63,735 bases of DNA from CAYFUG01 sp964346295 (GCA_964346295.1 CAYFUG010000005.1:1-63735), one strand, 5' to 3'; numbered from the stretch's first letter, positions 16,297 through 26,145 are shown. Notes: generated by a model from the sequence alone, not told the origin. Program-made: numbers and translations.

Positions 16297-17664
16297 ATGA
16301 AAGTAACTGAATTAATGGGAAGAGAGATTTTGATTCTGGGCTTTGGAAGAGAGGGGCAGTCCAGTTTAAATTTCTTGCTCCATCAAAAGGGAATTAACCC
16401 TGGTCAGATAGCAGTTGCCGACCAAAAACCTCTCAAGGAACTTTCCATTCTTAAAGGCGAGGCATTAGCAAAAATTGATCCCAGGAAATGTTTTTGGGGG
16501 AACCACTACTCCTATTGGCTCACTTGGCCAAAAAGGAAATCCGGAATAGTAATTAAGTCTCCTGGTATTAAAATTCCTGCCGACCAAAGAAAGCATTTAA
16601 AAAAGCGAGGAATTCAAATTACTACCGGTACTAATATTTTTGGATCCAATTTTCCTGGGAAAATTGTCGCGATAACGGGAACCAAAGGCAAAAGCACCAC
16701 TGCTTCTTTAATAGAAGCGGCTTTGAAAGAGGCTAATTTTCCCGTATATTTAGTAGGAAACATTGGTCAGCCAGCTTTAGAGTTACTAGTTCCTCCTTAT
16801 TCCCTTTCGAGCCAATCTCTCGAGGAGATTTGGGCTGTTTTGGAGCTATCTAGTTATCAGACAGAAGATTTAAATGAAGACTTTTCTCCTCAAATTGCAG
16901 TCATTCTTAATCTTCTCCAAGATCACTTAGACTATCATCAAGGGCAAAAAAACTATCATCGAGCTAAACTAAGACTCCTTCAGAATCTTTCCTCGGGTTC
17001 CCACTTTGTTTATAATTCTGATTTTTCTCAATTAAAAATTGCTGCCAAAAAATTACCTGGACAAAGTTGGGACCTTAGTAAGCAAGCTCTCCCCGTTGGT
17101 AGTCAATCTTTTTTAGTGGGTCAACACAACCAACTCAACTTACAAGCTGCTTGGACTGTAGCCAGGATATTAGAAATTTCCCCTCAAATCTTTCGAAGTG
17201 CTGTGAAAAAATTTTCTCCTCTCAAGCATCGTTTAGAATTAGTGGGGGAATTTCGAGGGATTTGCTTTTATGATGATGCTATTTCCACCACGCCTGAATC
17301 TACTATGGCTGCCATTGAAGCTTTGAAAACAGTGGAAACTATTTTTTTAGGGGGGCAAGATCGAGGCTACGATTTTTCTCAGTTAGCAAAAATAATTGGG
17401 AATTCTTCTATTAAAAATATTGTAATCTTTCCCGATAGTGGAGAGCGGATTAAGTCTTCTCTGCAAGACATCTGTCCAGAGGAAATTAAAAAAATTAAAT
17501 TTTTGGCAACGGACCAGATGAGTGTCGCGGTAAAGTTTGCTTATCAGCAAACTACGGCAGGTAAAATCTGTTTACTCTCTTGTGCTTCTCCCAGCTATAG
17601 CCTTTGGAATAATTTTGAAGAAAAAGGAGAGGATTTTCAAAGGAGAGTCTTAGAGTTTGCTTAA
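16297..17664 (+). CDS. murD: UDP-N-acetylmuramoylalanine--D-glutamate ligase
   Basis: A 455-aa cytoplasmic ligase adding D-glutamate to UDP-MurNAc-Ala. It has the N-terminal fold LILGFGREGQSSLNFL, the ATP loop AITGTKGKSTTASLIEAA, ELSSYQTEDL, NLLQDHLDYH and YDDAISTTPESTMAAI, all Mur-ligase signatures of the MurD type. I chose the ATG at 16297 over the in-frame TTG three bases earlier. It is not clustered with murC; the mur genes in this genome appear dispersed. No SD precedes it. Confidence 0.92.
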   Translation: MKVTELMGREILILGFGREGQSSLNFLLHQKGINPGQIAVADQKPLKELSILKGEALAKIDPRKCFWGNHYSYWLTWPKRKSGIVIKSPGIKIPADQRKHLKKRGIQITTGTNIFGSNFPGKIVAITGTKGKSTTASLIEAALKEANFPVYLVGNIGQPALELLVPPYSLSSQSLEEIWAVLELSSYQTEDLNEDFSPQIAVILNLLQDHLDYHQGQKNYHRAKLRLLQNLSSGSHFVYNSDFSQLKIAAKKLPGQSWDLSKQALPVGSQSFLVGQHNQLNLQAAWTVARILEISPQIFRSAVKKFSPLKHRLELVGEFRGICFYDDAISTTPESTMAAIEALKTVETIFLGGQDRGYDFSQLAKIIGNSSIKNIVIFPDSGERIKSSLQDICPEEIKKIKFLATDQMSVAVKFAYQQTTAGKICLLSCASPSYSLWNNFEEKGEDFQRRVLEFA

Positions 17665-18158
17665 GTGAAGTATGAACCTTGTTGTTGCTTTTTGTGTTTT
17701 TTAAAAGTTGCCTTTTGGAATTGATAGTGGCTGTCTTCTTATTTGGAGGAGTTTAGAAGATAAAAGCCATTTTTAAATCTAACATAGATCTAGAATTGTC
17801 AGGTTAAGCTCTTTTTGCTAGGATATTAATTGAGCTTAAAGGCTTGTTTTAAAGATTCAATTTATATTGCAATTTTCAAAGAGGCCTTAGTAAAACAAAA
17901 ATAAAAGGTACTAAGGCCGATTACCAATTTTGAAATTAATCTTTTTGCGGAATAAACTTATTTACTGCATTCGCCCAAGGCGAATTGGCTGCCTGTTTTT
18001 TCTCGGCAAATTATTCAAAGTTGGCCACTGCTCATTCTTTAAAATTTTTCTACTAAATCAAGAACCTTCTTAGCGGAAATTTTTATTTATGAGAGATCTA
18101 TTAAGAAAAATAAAAATAAAAACTGAGGAGGGGAAGGAGTTAGTTATAAAAATAAAAT
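17665..18158. other. Intergenic, 494 bp, with a perfect inverted repeat
   Basis: GGCCTTAGTA (about 17883-17892) and TACTAAGGCC (about 17909-17918) are perfect inverted repeats around an A-rich loop. No T-run follows, so it may be an operator or RNA hairpin and not a terminator. GGAGGGGAAGGAG (about 18126-18138) is 20 nt too far upstream to serve as the SD of the next gene. Nothing else seen. Confidence 0.45.
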
Positions 18159-19430
18159 ATGGAATTAAACAAAGGTTTTTTTCGGGGTCCTAAAAGTTTT
18201 AAAACAGCTTCTAAGTTAAAAACCAAATCCCCCAAACGTCGTACTCGTCGACAAAGATTATTCGATTGGTTTCCTCAACAAACCAATCGTTTCAGCCTGA
18301 ACTTACTAAGTCTGGTTGCTTTTTTATTAGCCTTCCAAATGGCACTTGTTTTGTTTGTGTTGGCTGGCTTTATTAAAGAATTAACCGGACAAGAAAATGT
18401 AGGAGTCTATTATTTTGTAGCTTACTTAGCGGGAGTTTTTGTGCTTTTAAATCTTCACCACTTAGTTAAGAAGCATGGAAAAAGCGCCGTTGCTCTTTTA
18501 ATGATTGGCTTTAAAGCCTTGGCCTTGGTGGGAATGGGAATATTTGCCTACGATCAAGCGGGTATTATTTTTGTGGTCTGGTCCTTAATGGCTGGTTCTT
18601 TAGCCTGGGTGAGTGTGGATATTTTGATTGAAAGCTTTTCCAGTGATAACTCTACCGGTTCGATTCGAGGAGGGCACTTAACTGTTATGAACTTGGGGCT
18701 TCTGTTGGCGCCGGCCTTAGCGGCCTGGATCATTGAGTCTTTTGGTTATCATTGGCTGTTTTTTTATTCTGCGGAGGTAACTTTTTTCGCTTGGATCATT
18801 ATCTTAATTTGGTTTCGAAAAGTCAACCACAATATTCGAGAAGATCTTAAATTGTCGGCGATTTTTAAGAAGATGTTACGGCGCAAAAATATTTGTCGGA
18901 TTTATTGGATTGCTTTTTTGCTGGATCTTTTTTATGCCACTACGGTGATTTATGTACCCATCTATCTTTTTCAACAGGGGATTTCTATATTAGAGATGGG
19001 AAAAATTTTTACTATTATGCTATTACCTTTTGTTTTTTTGCAGTATCCCTTGGGGCGGCTAGCTGACAAAAAGTGGGGAGAGAAAGAAATGCTAGTTGTT
19101 GGAGTATTGATAATGGCTCTTTTTATTGGAATCATGACCTTTCTAGAGTCTTCTTGGCCTTTAATTTGGGGGGTAGTGCTGTTTATGGGGAGAGTGGGGG
19201 CGGCAATTGTAGAAGTGATGCGAGATTCCTACTTTTACAAGCAAGTGGGCCCTCGAGATGTTGATCTGATTGATCTTTTCCGAACTACTCGGAGTGTTTC
19301 TTATATTTCGGGAACAGCTATTTTTAGTTTGGTGATGGTATTTTTTCCTTTAAAAGTGGTTTTCTTGGTATTAGCCGGAATTATTTTGACAGGAATTGGA
19401 GCTTTGTGGAAGTTAGAAGACACCAGATAG
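18159..19430 (+). CDS. Major facilitator superfamily-type membrane transporter
   Basis: A 423-aa protein with a basic N-terminal tail (about 45 residues, rich in Lys/Arg) and about 11-12 hydrophobic helices in two halves separated by a charged loop (KVNHNIREDLKLSAIFKKMLRRKN, about residues 222-245). A loop between helices has the MFS-like pattern GRLADKKWGEKEMLVVG (about 297-313), equal to the GxLaDrxGrk motif. The substrate is unknown. It stands alone between murD and prfB. Confidence 0.78.
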   Translation: MELNKGFFRGPKSFKTASKLKTKSPKRRTRRQRLFDWFPQQTNRFSLNLLSLVAFLLAFQMALVLFVLAGFIKELTGQENVGVYYFVAYLAGVFVLLNLHHLVKKHGKSAVALLMIGFKALALVGMGIFAYDQAGIIFVVWSLMAGSLAWVSVDILIESFSSDNSTGSIRGGHLTVMNLGLLLAPALAAWIIESFGYHWLFFYSAEVTFFAWIIILIWFRKVNHNIREDLKLSAIFKKMLRRKNICRIYWIAFLLDLFYATTVIYVPIYLFQQGISILEMGKIFTIMLLPFVFLQYPLGRLADKKWGEKEMLVVGVLIMALFIGIMTFLESSWPLIWGVVLFMGRVGAAIVEVMRDSYFYKQVGPRDVDLIDLFRTTRSVSYISGTAIFSLVMVFFPLKVVFLVLAGIILTGIGALWKLEDTR

Positions 19431-19616
19431 AAGGCTTTTGGGATTTTAATTAACGAGTCAGGATCAGAGGTACTAGTGATTGTTAATAATGCTGTTAACA
19501 AATTGGTTAAAAGTGTCATATTGCAGCGTCAGGTTTACACTTTTGAGCTTTTTGAGTTTCTCAAGAGGAGTGAGGGGTACTTTGATTTTTAGGGACATTT
19601 GATTTATAATCAGGAC

Positions 19617-20733
19617 ATGGAGTTAGGAGAGCTAAAAAAAGCTATTAAAGAGTTGAACACTAAAATCGTCCAGCTGGACGACTGTCTTTGAATGGGACGA
19701 TAAAAAGAGTCATCTCAAAAAACTGAAATTAGAAAGTCAGGTGGAGGATTTTTGGCAAGACCACAAGCGAGCGGGTCAAACAATGAAAGAAATTGAGGAG
19801 TTGGAAAAAAGTATTCAAGAATGGAGATCTGTCCAAAAAGAAGTTGCGAGCCTGGAAGCTTTTGTGGGTGATTTGAAGGAGGACCATAAGTCCTACGAGG
19901 AAGATCTTTGGTTAGCTCAGGAGCAATACCAACAACTAAAAAAGGATTTTTATCAAGTAGAAAAACTTCAGTTTTACCAAGGAAAATTCGATCTTAACAG
20001 TGCAATTTTGGCTATTCATGCCGGAGCAGGAGGAGTGGATGCCCAGGATTGGTCGGAAATGCTTTTGCGGATGTTCTTGCGATTTGGAGAGAGAAAGGGT
20101 TATCGTAGTCAGATTTTGGAGCAATCTTTTGGAACCGAGGCGGGCATTAAAAGCGTTTTAGTGGAAATTCAAGGAAGTTATGCTTATGGGAATTTGCGTT
20201 TTGAGGCGGGTACTCATCGTTTGGTGCGACTTTCTCCCTTTAATTCAGACAATTTACGGCAGACCTCCTTTGCCCTGGTAGAGGTAGTGCCTCTAATAGA
20301 AAAATCTCAGCAAAAAATAGAATTAGTTACCGGCGATTTAAAAATCGACACTTTTCGTTCTTCGGGGGCCGGAGGTCAGAGTGTTAACACTACTGACAGT
20401 GCGGTTCGAGTTACGCATCTGCCGTCTGGGATAGTAGTGACTTGCCAAAACGAGCGTTCTCAATTGCAAAACAAAGAAAAGGCCTTAGCAATCCTAAAGT
20501 CAAAATTAATCCAAAAGCAACAAATAGAACAAGAAGAAAAGGAGCAGGAGTTTAAAGGGGAGCATCAATCAGCGGAGTGGGGCAATCAAATTCGCAGTTA
20601 TGTCCTTCATCCTTACAAGCTAGTGAAGGATCATCGGACAGGACAAGAGACTTCTAATATCGACAAGGTATTGGATGGAGAATTAGATGAATTCGTGGAG
20701 GCGGGGTTGCGGAATAAGGTTTCTAGATTTTGA
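19617..20733 (+). CDS. prfB: Peptide chain release factor 2 with programmed +1 frameshift
   Basis: ATG at 19617 opens 24 sense codons and meets an in-frame TGA at 19689-19691 in the motif CTT TGA A. Reading on in the +1 frame from 19690 (GAA TGG GAC) gives a continuous RF2 of about 371 aa, close to the family norm of 365. The SPF determinant (VRLSPFNSDN) identifies RF2, which reads TGA and TAA, and GGQ lies in SSGAGGQSVNTTDSAVRVTH. This is the classical autoregulatory frameshift. The upstream AGGGGG-like stimulator found in E. coli is not visible here. Presence of RF2 argues that TGA is a stop codon in this organism. Confidence 0.93.
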
Positions 20734-20769
20734 AGATTTTAGGATTTGATCAAAAATTAGTTGTTTTTT

Positions 20770-21266
20770 ATGAAAAAGATAGCATTGTTATTTTTATGTA
20801 TTAATTTTGTTTTTACGGGTTGTCTTGGTGGCTCAGGAGGGCTCAAAGAAAATCAGACGAGTACACTGGAGGATGGCGAGAGAAGTCAGGAGCAAAGAAT
20901 CCAACAAGCTCAAAAAGAAGAGCTGAATGAGGAATTATTAGATACAAGTCGCGATAATGATTCCATAGCGTCCGTTACTGAAGGTGCCCGTGAAAGTATC
21001 CAAAATTCAGAAGAGAGATTCTTGTTATGCAGGAGAAGGAGAGGAGATTGGCGATTTGAGTTATTGTAAGAAAATAAAAAAACAAGACAGAAAGAGAAAA
21101 ATGGTGTTATTACGAGATAGGCTTGGAGCACAAAAAGCCCGAGGCCTGTGAAAGAATAACTACCAATAATTGGAGGGAGTACTGTTTTATTGTGGTTGCT
21201 GGGCAAACAGGCAACGCAGATTTATGCAATAAAATATCGGATGAGGATCGAAAAAAGAATGCCTGA
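20770..21266 (+). pseudogene. Cys-rich lipoprotein gene with two frameshifts
   Basis: ATG at 20770 encodes a lipoprotein signal (MKKIALLFLCINFVFTGC, lipobox FTGC). The frame drifts near 21020: the protein-like continuation RDSCYAGEGEEIGDLSYCKK lies in another frame. It drifts again near 21100, where WCYYEIGLEHKPEACERI and then EYCFIVVAGQTGNADLCNKI continue to TGA at 21266. Repeated Cys spacing (C..A...D...C.KI) runs through all three frames, so this is one gene of about 165 codons broken twice. Both breaks lie near short homopolymers, so sequencing error is possible. Confidence 0.65.
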
Positions 21267-21329
21267 ATGTTGCCGCGAAAGATTTTTAGGATTTTTTGTA
21301 GGCAGTGAAAATTTTATAAAAAAACAAAA

Positions 21330-22022
21330 ATGATTATTTACGAAAACATTTTTAAGCATTATTCCGCAGATGACGAAGGAGCTCCACCAGCCTTAGAAAG
21401 TATTAACTTAGAAATTCGAGAAGGTGAATTTGTTTCCTTGGTGGGGCACAGCGGAGCGGGAAAATCAACCTTACTCAAGATGTTGTATGCTGAAGAGAAG
21501 CCTACGGAGGGCAATATTTATTTTCATAGAGAAAATATTTGCGAACTCAAGCCCCGACATTTGCCGGCTCACCGCAGGAAAATCGGAACCGTCTTTCAGG
21601 ATTTCAAGTTATTACCTAAAATGACCTTAGCGGAAAATGTCGGCTTTGCCATGGAGGCGGCTGGAAAGGCTAATGAGGAAATCGAAGAGGCCGTGCCTCA
21701 AATTCTGGATATTGTGGGATTGGGAAATAAACTTGGTAAGTACCCGGCGGAAGTTTCGGGAGGAGAGCAGCAGCGGGCGGCTTTGGCCAGAGCTTTAGTC
21801 AATAAACCCAAGGTGCTTCTGGCAGACGAGCCGACCGGAAATTTAGATCCAGTTTCTACTTGGGAGATTATGCAGCTGTTTCTTAAAATCAATGAATACG
21901 GTACCACAGTGATTTTAGCCACTCACAACAAGGGAGTAGTGGACAAGGTTTGTAAGCGGGTGATTGTGATGGATAAAGGGAAAATTGTAAGAGATCAGGC
22001 CAAGGGTCGTTATTGTGTTTAA
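21330..22022 (+). CDS. ftsE: Cell division ATP-binding protein FtsE
   Basis: A 230-aa ABC ATPase that partners FtsX in the divisome, controlling peptidoglycan hydrolases. Walker A is GHSGAGKST (about residue 39), the Q-loop FQDFKLLPKMT is typical of FtsE, the signature is VSGGEQQRAALARAL, Walker B is VLLADEPTGNLD and the switch His is in ATHN. ftsX lies 975 bp downstream, separated by a membrane protein gene, whereas the two are usually adjacent or overlapping. Confidence 0.95.
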   Translation: MIIYENIFKHYSADDEGAPPALESINLEIREGEFVSLVGHSGAGKSTLLKMLYAEEKPTEGNIYFHRENICELKPRHLPAHRRKIGTVFQDFKLLPKMTLAENVGFAMEAAGKANEEIEEAVPQILDIVGLGNKLGKYPAEVSGGEQQRAALARALVNKPKVLLADEPTGNLDPVSTWEIMQLFLKINEYGTTVILATHNKGVVDKVCKRVIVMDKGKIVRDQAKGRYCV

Positions 22023-22075
22023 CGGGTGTAAACTGACAATTTCAATGGTTAAATTCATAAATTCAATAGTTAAAA

Positions 22076-22951
22076 ATGGATAAAAAAGATGAACAAGAGA
22101 CTCTAGAAAGAAATAATAACTCCAGTCGCTCAAGTAAAAACACACTGATTTTTGTTGCTCTGTTAACATTTATCATAACAATCCTGGTGATGGGAGCGGG
22201 ATTTTATTTTTGGCAAGATTCAAGAATGAAATCTTCCGAGGAAGTTTTTCAAGAGAGATTCAATCAACTGCAAAAGCAGGTTGCTGAAGTCAAGGAAGAT
22301 CAAACTGGAAGTCAATCTAATTTCTCAACAGAGACCGAGGAGAGGGGAGAATCTGAGACTGACTGGAGCTTCTATGAAGATAAGAGGGCAGGGTTTTCTT
22401 TGAGGTATCCAAAAGAGATTAAGATGATCAAAGAAGGGGAGTTGCTAGATGATTTTGAGGAGATTGCCCTATCTGTGATGAGTAGAAAAATTGATTCCTT
22501 GGATTATCCTTCTGGTTATAACAAGAAAACTGCCTTAAATGATCGAGGAGAATTAGCGAAAGGAAATTATGGAAAAGGCCCTGATTGGCCCATTGAAAGC
22601 TCTAAGGAAGTTAGAGATTTAGGTGAGATTAATGGACAGGAGTTTATAGTTTTAGGTAGGTTTGAAGAATGCGATGTGATTTTTGAAAGAAAATTAATTT
22701 TTTACCACAATGATTACCAGATAGTAGTAACTTTGCAGGGAAACAAAGAAAATATTATTTCTGAAAATCCTCAATATTTTTATTCCAAAGAAGAGAGTTG
22801 TGGAGATTTAAAAATTTGGACACAAACTAAGGTTGATCCAAGGGATGAATTCTATGAAGAGCTGAAAAGTGATGAATTAGATGGAAGTGCTCAGGAGTGG
22901 TTTGTTTTGTTTGATGAGATCATGAGTACCTTAGAGATAGAAAAAGAATAA
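22076..22951 (+). CDS. Membrane-anchored protein between ftsE and ftsX, unknown
   Basis: A 291-aa protein with a short polar cytoplasmic start, one transmembrane helix (about residues 24-48, LIFVALLTFIITILVMGAGF), a likely coiled coil (about 55-80) and an external domain beginning WSFYEDKRAGFSLRYPKEIK. The last pattern (xFSLRYPK) resembles PsbP-like domains seen in lipoproteins at 60667. It sits 53 bp after ftsE and 46 bp before ftsX in the same direction. I infer that it is co-transcribed and may be an extracytoplasmic partner of FtsEX, but this is not proven by sequence. Confidence 0.7.
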   Translation: MDKKDEQETLERNNNSSRSSKNTLIFVALLTFIITILVMGAGFYFWQDSRMKSSEEVFQERFNQLQKQVAEVKEDQTGSQSNFSTETEERGESETDWSFYEDKRAGFSLRYPKEIKMIKEGELLDDFEEIALSVMSRKIDSLDYPSGYNKKTALNDRGELAKGNYGKGPDWPIESSKEVRDLGEINGQEFIVLGRFEECDVIFERKLIFYHNDYQIVVTLQGNKENIISENPQYFYSKEESCGDLKIWTQTKVDPRDEFYEELKSDELDGSAQEWFVLFDEIMSTLEIEKE

Positions 22952-22997
22952 AGTTGATTAATTTTTTTTACTCAGAAAAAAACTAAAAGATAAAAAT

Positions 22998-23942
22998 ATG
23001 TTACTAAAATTTAAGCGGACACTAAGGGCGGGATTGAAAAACTTAATCCGGAATGGTTGGCTAGCGGTAGCAACTGTTAGCGTGATCGCAGTGGCAGTTT
23101 TTATGATCAATATTCAGACTGCGGATGTATTTGCTAACCACTTACGCCTGGAGGATGTGAGAGATAAGGTCAATATTACAGTTTTCTTTAAAGAGGATAT
23201 CTCCGAAGGAGAGGCTCAAAAAATTGAAGAAGAGATCAAGGGCTATCCCCATGTTGCTTCCGTGGAGTATCACACTAAAGAAGAGAATCTAGATAAACTA
23301 AAAGAAGGCCCCACTTACCAAAGTGGAGATTCCTTGAAAAAAGCTATCCTAGATTCTGGAGGAAATCCTTTGGGAGCCTCGATTGTAGTTCGGTCTGATG
23401 ACCCCAATAAGTATTCGGAAATTTCTCAGAGAATTGAGTCTAGTGAATATGCGGAGCTAGTTGATACCGTTAATTATGGAAAGTTTAGCTCGGTGATTGA
23501 CGATGTAGGGCAAGGGATTCAATCCAGTCAGCGAACCGCTCTTTTGACAGGGGGGATTTTGTCTTTCATTGCGATTCTGATTACTTTTAATAGCATCAAG
23601 ATTACTATGTATTCCCATCGGCAGGAAATTGAAATTATGAGACTAGTGGGAGCTTCCAATGGCTATATTCAAATGCCGTATATTTGGGAAGGATTTTTCT
23701 ATGGATTATTAGCGGTCATGATTGGATTCCCACTCTCCATTGGTTATTTGCAATTAGTAGCTAATGGAGGGTCGTCTGATTCAGTGATTTCCTTTCTCTC
23801 CGAAACCGGTTTTTTTAAGGATTTTCTTAATACTTATTTTTTGCCTAATTTAACCCTGATCATTGGAGGAGAGTTATTGTTCGGAATTCTTCTGGGGGTG
23901 ATTAGCTCTTTAATTGCGGTTAGAAAATATTTGCGAGTTTAA
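22998..23942 (+). CDS. ftsX: Cell division protein FtsX
   Basis: A 314-aa inner-membrane permease-like protein. The start LKRTLRAGLKNLIRNGWLAVATVSVIAVAVF matches the FtsX first helix. A periplasmic loop (about 55-175) follows, with VNITVFFKEDISEGEAQKIE and YPHVASVEYHTKEENL. Three further helices carry NSIKITMYSHRQEIEIMRLVGASNGYIQMPY, the typical FtsX motif. It would transmit the FtsE ATPase state to cell-wall hydrolases outside. An M23 peptidase, the usual kind of partner, is encoded at 62639. Confidence 0.93.
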   Translation: MLLKFKRTLRAGLKNLIRNGWLAVATVSVIAVAVFMINIQTADVFANHLRLEDVRDKVNITVFFKEDISEGEAQKIEEEIKGYPHVASVEYHTKEENLDKLKEGPTYQSGDSLKKAILDSGGNPLGASIVVRSDDPNKYSEISQRIESSEYAELVDTVNYGKFSSVIDDVGQGIQSSQRTALLTGGILSFIAILITFNSIKITMYSHRQEIEIMRLVGASNGYIQMPYIWEGFFYGLLAVMIGFPLSIGYLQLVANGGSSDSVISFLSETGFFKDFLNTYFLPNLTLIIGGELLFGILLGVISSLIAVRKYLRV

Positions 23943-24417
23943 TTTGGAATCTGCCTTAGTTTTGGGTTAAATCGCCGCCAACTTAGCAATTTGGTTTTAT
24001 TTAGAAGTTGTCTAAGGGTTATTTATTCCGCTGTGTTATCTGCCGTAAGTTCTGAATTTAGGATACTTACTCTGCTCTGGTGATAGAATTTTCTTTAACC
24101 AAGAATGGCTTTCGAGTAGTTTCTTGTAGGATTTCATTAATTTTGTCAATATTAAACATCTGTTGTTCATTATTTAAGTTCAATCAAGAAGAGGCTAGTT
24201 GCTGGGGCTAGCCTTTTTAGTCTTAGAAGTTGTCCAGAGACTATTTTTTGCTGCAGATTTCAAGTCTCGGCTATTTGCTGATGGGCGGAGAAGCTTAATA
24301 GAATTATTTGCTTTTCATTTTACAAGTTATTATTCAATATTTTTTATGAGATTATAAAATTTTTTCTAAGTTAGCAAAGAATAGTCGCGGGCGGTTTTTA
24401 GTTTTTAATCTTTGGTT
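23943..24417. other. Intergenic, 475 bp, with terminator
   Basis: Contains the terminator at 24191-24218. I see no ORF, RNA or promoter that I can defend in the remaining AT-rich sequence. Confidence 0.5.
24191..24218 (+). terminator. Intrinsic terminator after ftsX
   Basis: AGGCTAG and CTAGCCT pair perfectly around a 9-nt loop and are followed by TTTTT. Confidence 0.85.
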
Positions 24418-25560
24418 ATGGTTAAAAGAAGCAAGAAAGGTGAAAAGAAAAAAAAAGAAGAGAAAGGAATTGATCTGGTGCTTTTAGCAACGGTGATTAC
24501 CCTGCTAATCTTTGGCTTAGTGGCCATTTCTTCCGCGGGAGTGGTGGTGGCTCAACAGCGGTTTGGAGACGAGTACTATTTTTTTAAGCACCAACTGCTA
24601 TTCGGATTAATTCCTGGATTAATTATCTTTTTTATTTCTCAAAAAATTCCTTATACCTTTTGGAGGAAAGCCTCCCTCCCTTTTTTTATTATTAGCTTGA
24701 CGGCTTTGTTGTTGGTGTTTATTCCTGGAATAGGAATTGAATTGCAAGGAGCTAGTCGCTGGATCAATCTGGGAGTAACCTCTTTTCAGCCAGCAGAAAT
24801 GATGAAATTAGCCCTAATTATTTACTTGGCTGTTTGGATGGAAAAGAGAGGCCCTCAATTGAGAGAATGGAAGGAGGGCTTTTTGCCGTTTATTTCTATT
24901 GTTGGATTAGTGGGATTATTGATAATTTTGCAGCCAGACATGGGAACCCTGGGAGTGATTTGTCTAGTGGCTCTGGTGATGTTTTTTGTGGCGGGATCTC
25001 CTTGGAGGTTTATGGCGGCTCTTTTGGGAGCGGGGACTCTTCTGTCTTTACTTTTGATTAAAATAAAGCCCTACCGGATGAATCGGATTCTTTCTTTTCT
25101 TGATCCTCAAGAAGATACCCTGGGAATTAGCTATCAAGTTAACCAAGCTTTAATAGCGATTGGATCGGGAGGTATTTGGGGTCAAGGACTAGGAGAGAGT
25201 CGACAAAAATTTAATTACATTCCCGAGCCGATTGGAGATAGCATTTTTGCTGTTATTGGTGAGGAACTGGGATTTATAGGAGCATTTTTTTTGATTAGTT
25301 TGTTTTTTCTCTTAGCAATTCGAGGAATGAAGATTGTTCATCGCGCGCCTGACCACTTTGCTGCTTTACTCGCCACGGGAATAGTAACTTGGGTAATTTT
25401 TCAGGCTCTGATTAATATTATGGCTAATATTGCCTTGGTGCCTCTGACAGGGATTCCCTTGCCTTTTATTAGTTATGGTTCTACCGCCCTAGTTTTTGTT
25501 CTGGCGGGTTGTGGAATTTTGATCAATATCTCTAGGCATACTCGCCCCTCAGGACTTTAA
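24418..25560 (+). CDS. ftsW: SEDS-family peptidoglycan polymerase FtsW/RodA
   Basis: A 380-aa polytopic membrane protein with about ten helices. SEDS signatures include GASRWINLGVTSFQPAEMMKLA, LQPDMGTLGV (the conserved catalytic Asp), YQVNQALIAIGSGGIWGQGLG, YIPEPIGDSIFAVIGEELGF and PLTGIPLPFISYGSTALV. It polymerises glycan strands from lipid II. The final motif and Lys-rich N-terminus fit FtsW a little better than RodA, but the choice between them is not certain. I start at the ATG at 24418; an in-frame TTG lies six bases earlier. Confidence 0.88.
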   Translation: MVKRSKKGEKKKKEEKGIDLVLLATVITLLIFGLVAISSAGVVVAQQRFGDEYYFFKHQLLFGLIPGLIIFFISQKIPYTFWRKASLPFFIISLTALLLVFIPGIGIELQGASRWINLGVTSFQPAEMMKLALIIYLAVWMEKRGPQLREWKEGFLPFISIVGLVGLLIILQPDMGTLGVICLVALVMFFVAGSPWRFMAALLGAGTLLSLLLIKIKPYRMNRILSFLDPQEDTLGISYQVNQALIAIGSGGIWGQGLGESRQKFNYIPEPIGDSIFAVIGEELGFIGAFFLISLFFLLAIRGMKIVHRAPDHFAALLATGIVTWVIFQALINIMANIALVPLTGIPLPFISYGSTALVFVLAGCGILINISRHTRPSGL

Positions 25561-25663
25561 TTTTTTCCTTAAAAAGAAGAGTGAAATTAAAAGCTGGGAA
25601 AGAAGTAAATTGGGTAGCTACTAAAAATTTTCTCAAAGAATTAAATTTAATTTTTTAAAATAC

Positions 25664-25692
25664 TTGACTAAAAAATTTTTTTAGTGTAACTT
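25664..25692 (+). promoter_or_regulatory. Likely promoter of the ribosomal protein cluster
   Basis: TTGACT (25664-25669), a 17-bp A/T-tract spacer and TAACTT (25687-25692). It lies about 97 bp upstream of the rpsJ ATG, the first gene of the cluster. Confidence 0.5.
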
Positions 25693-25788
25693 TCCAGAAG
25701 TTGCCAGGTGATTCACTTGAATATTACTTTTGAAGGCATTAGGCATTGTTGTTTTTCACTAAATTAATTTTAAGTTCAGGTTTTACTA

Positions 25789-26145
25789 ATGACAAGCAAA
25801 GCAAAGACTACTGAGAATAGAAGCGAGAAAAGTCAAGAACAGCAGTCACGAATTAGGATCAAGATCAAAGCTTATGATCATAAGGTGATTGATCAGTCCA
25901 CTCGACAAATTGTAGATACTGCTCAGAGAACCGGCGCTAGGGTTGTGGGGCCAGTACCCATTCCCACGGAGATCAAGAAGATGACCGTCAATCGCTCTAC
26001 CTTTAAACATAAGAGCTCCCGGAATCAATACGAGATTAGGGTGCATAAGCGCTTGATTGATATTGTAGATCCTTCCAACACTACTATTGATAATCTTACT
26101 AATATGGATTTACCTGCTGGAGTAGGAGTAGAGATTAGGATGTAG
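25789..26145 (+). CDS. rpsJ: 30S ribosomal protein S10
   Basis: A 118-aa protein with IRIKIKAYDHKVIDQSTRQI, GPVPIPTEIKKMTVNRS and YEIRVHKRLIDIVDP, the conserved S10 core. A polar 20-residue N-terminal extension precedes it. It is the first gene of the S10-spc cluster; a 304-bp leader with a hairpin separates it from rplC. S10 also acts in NusB-dependent antitermination in other bacteria. Confidence 0.97.
   Translation: MTSKAKTTENRSEKSQEQQSRIRIKIKAYDHKVIDQSTRQIVDTAQRTGARVVGPVPIPTEIKKMTVNRSTFKHKSSRNQYEIRVHKRLIDIVDPSNTTIDNLTNMDLPAGVGVEIRM

Noticed and set aside
17883..17918. Inverted repeat as terminator of murD
   Set aside because: Perfect arms, but it lies 220 bp after the stop and has no T-run; listed only as an inverted repeat.
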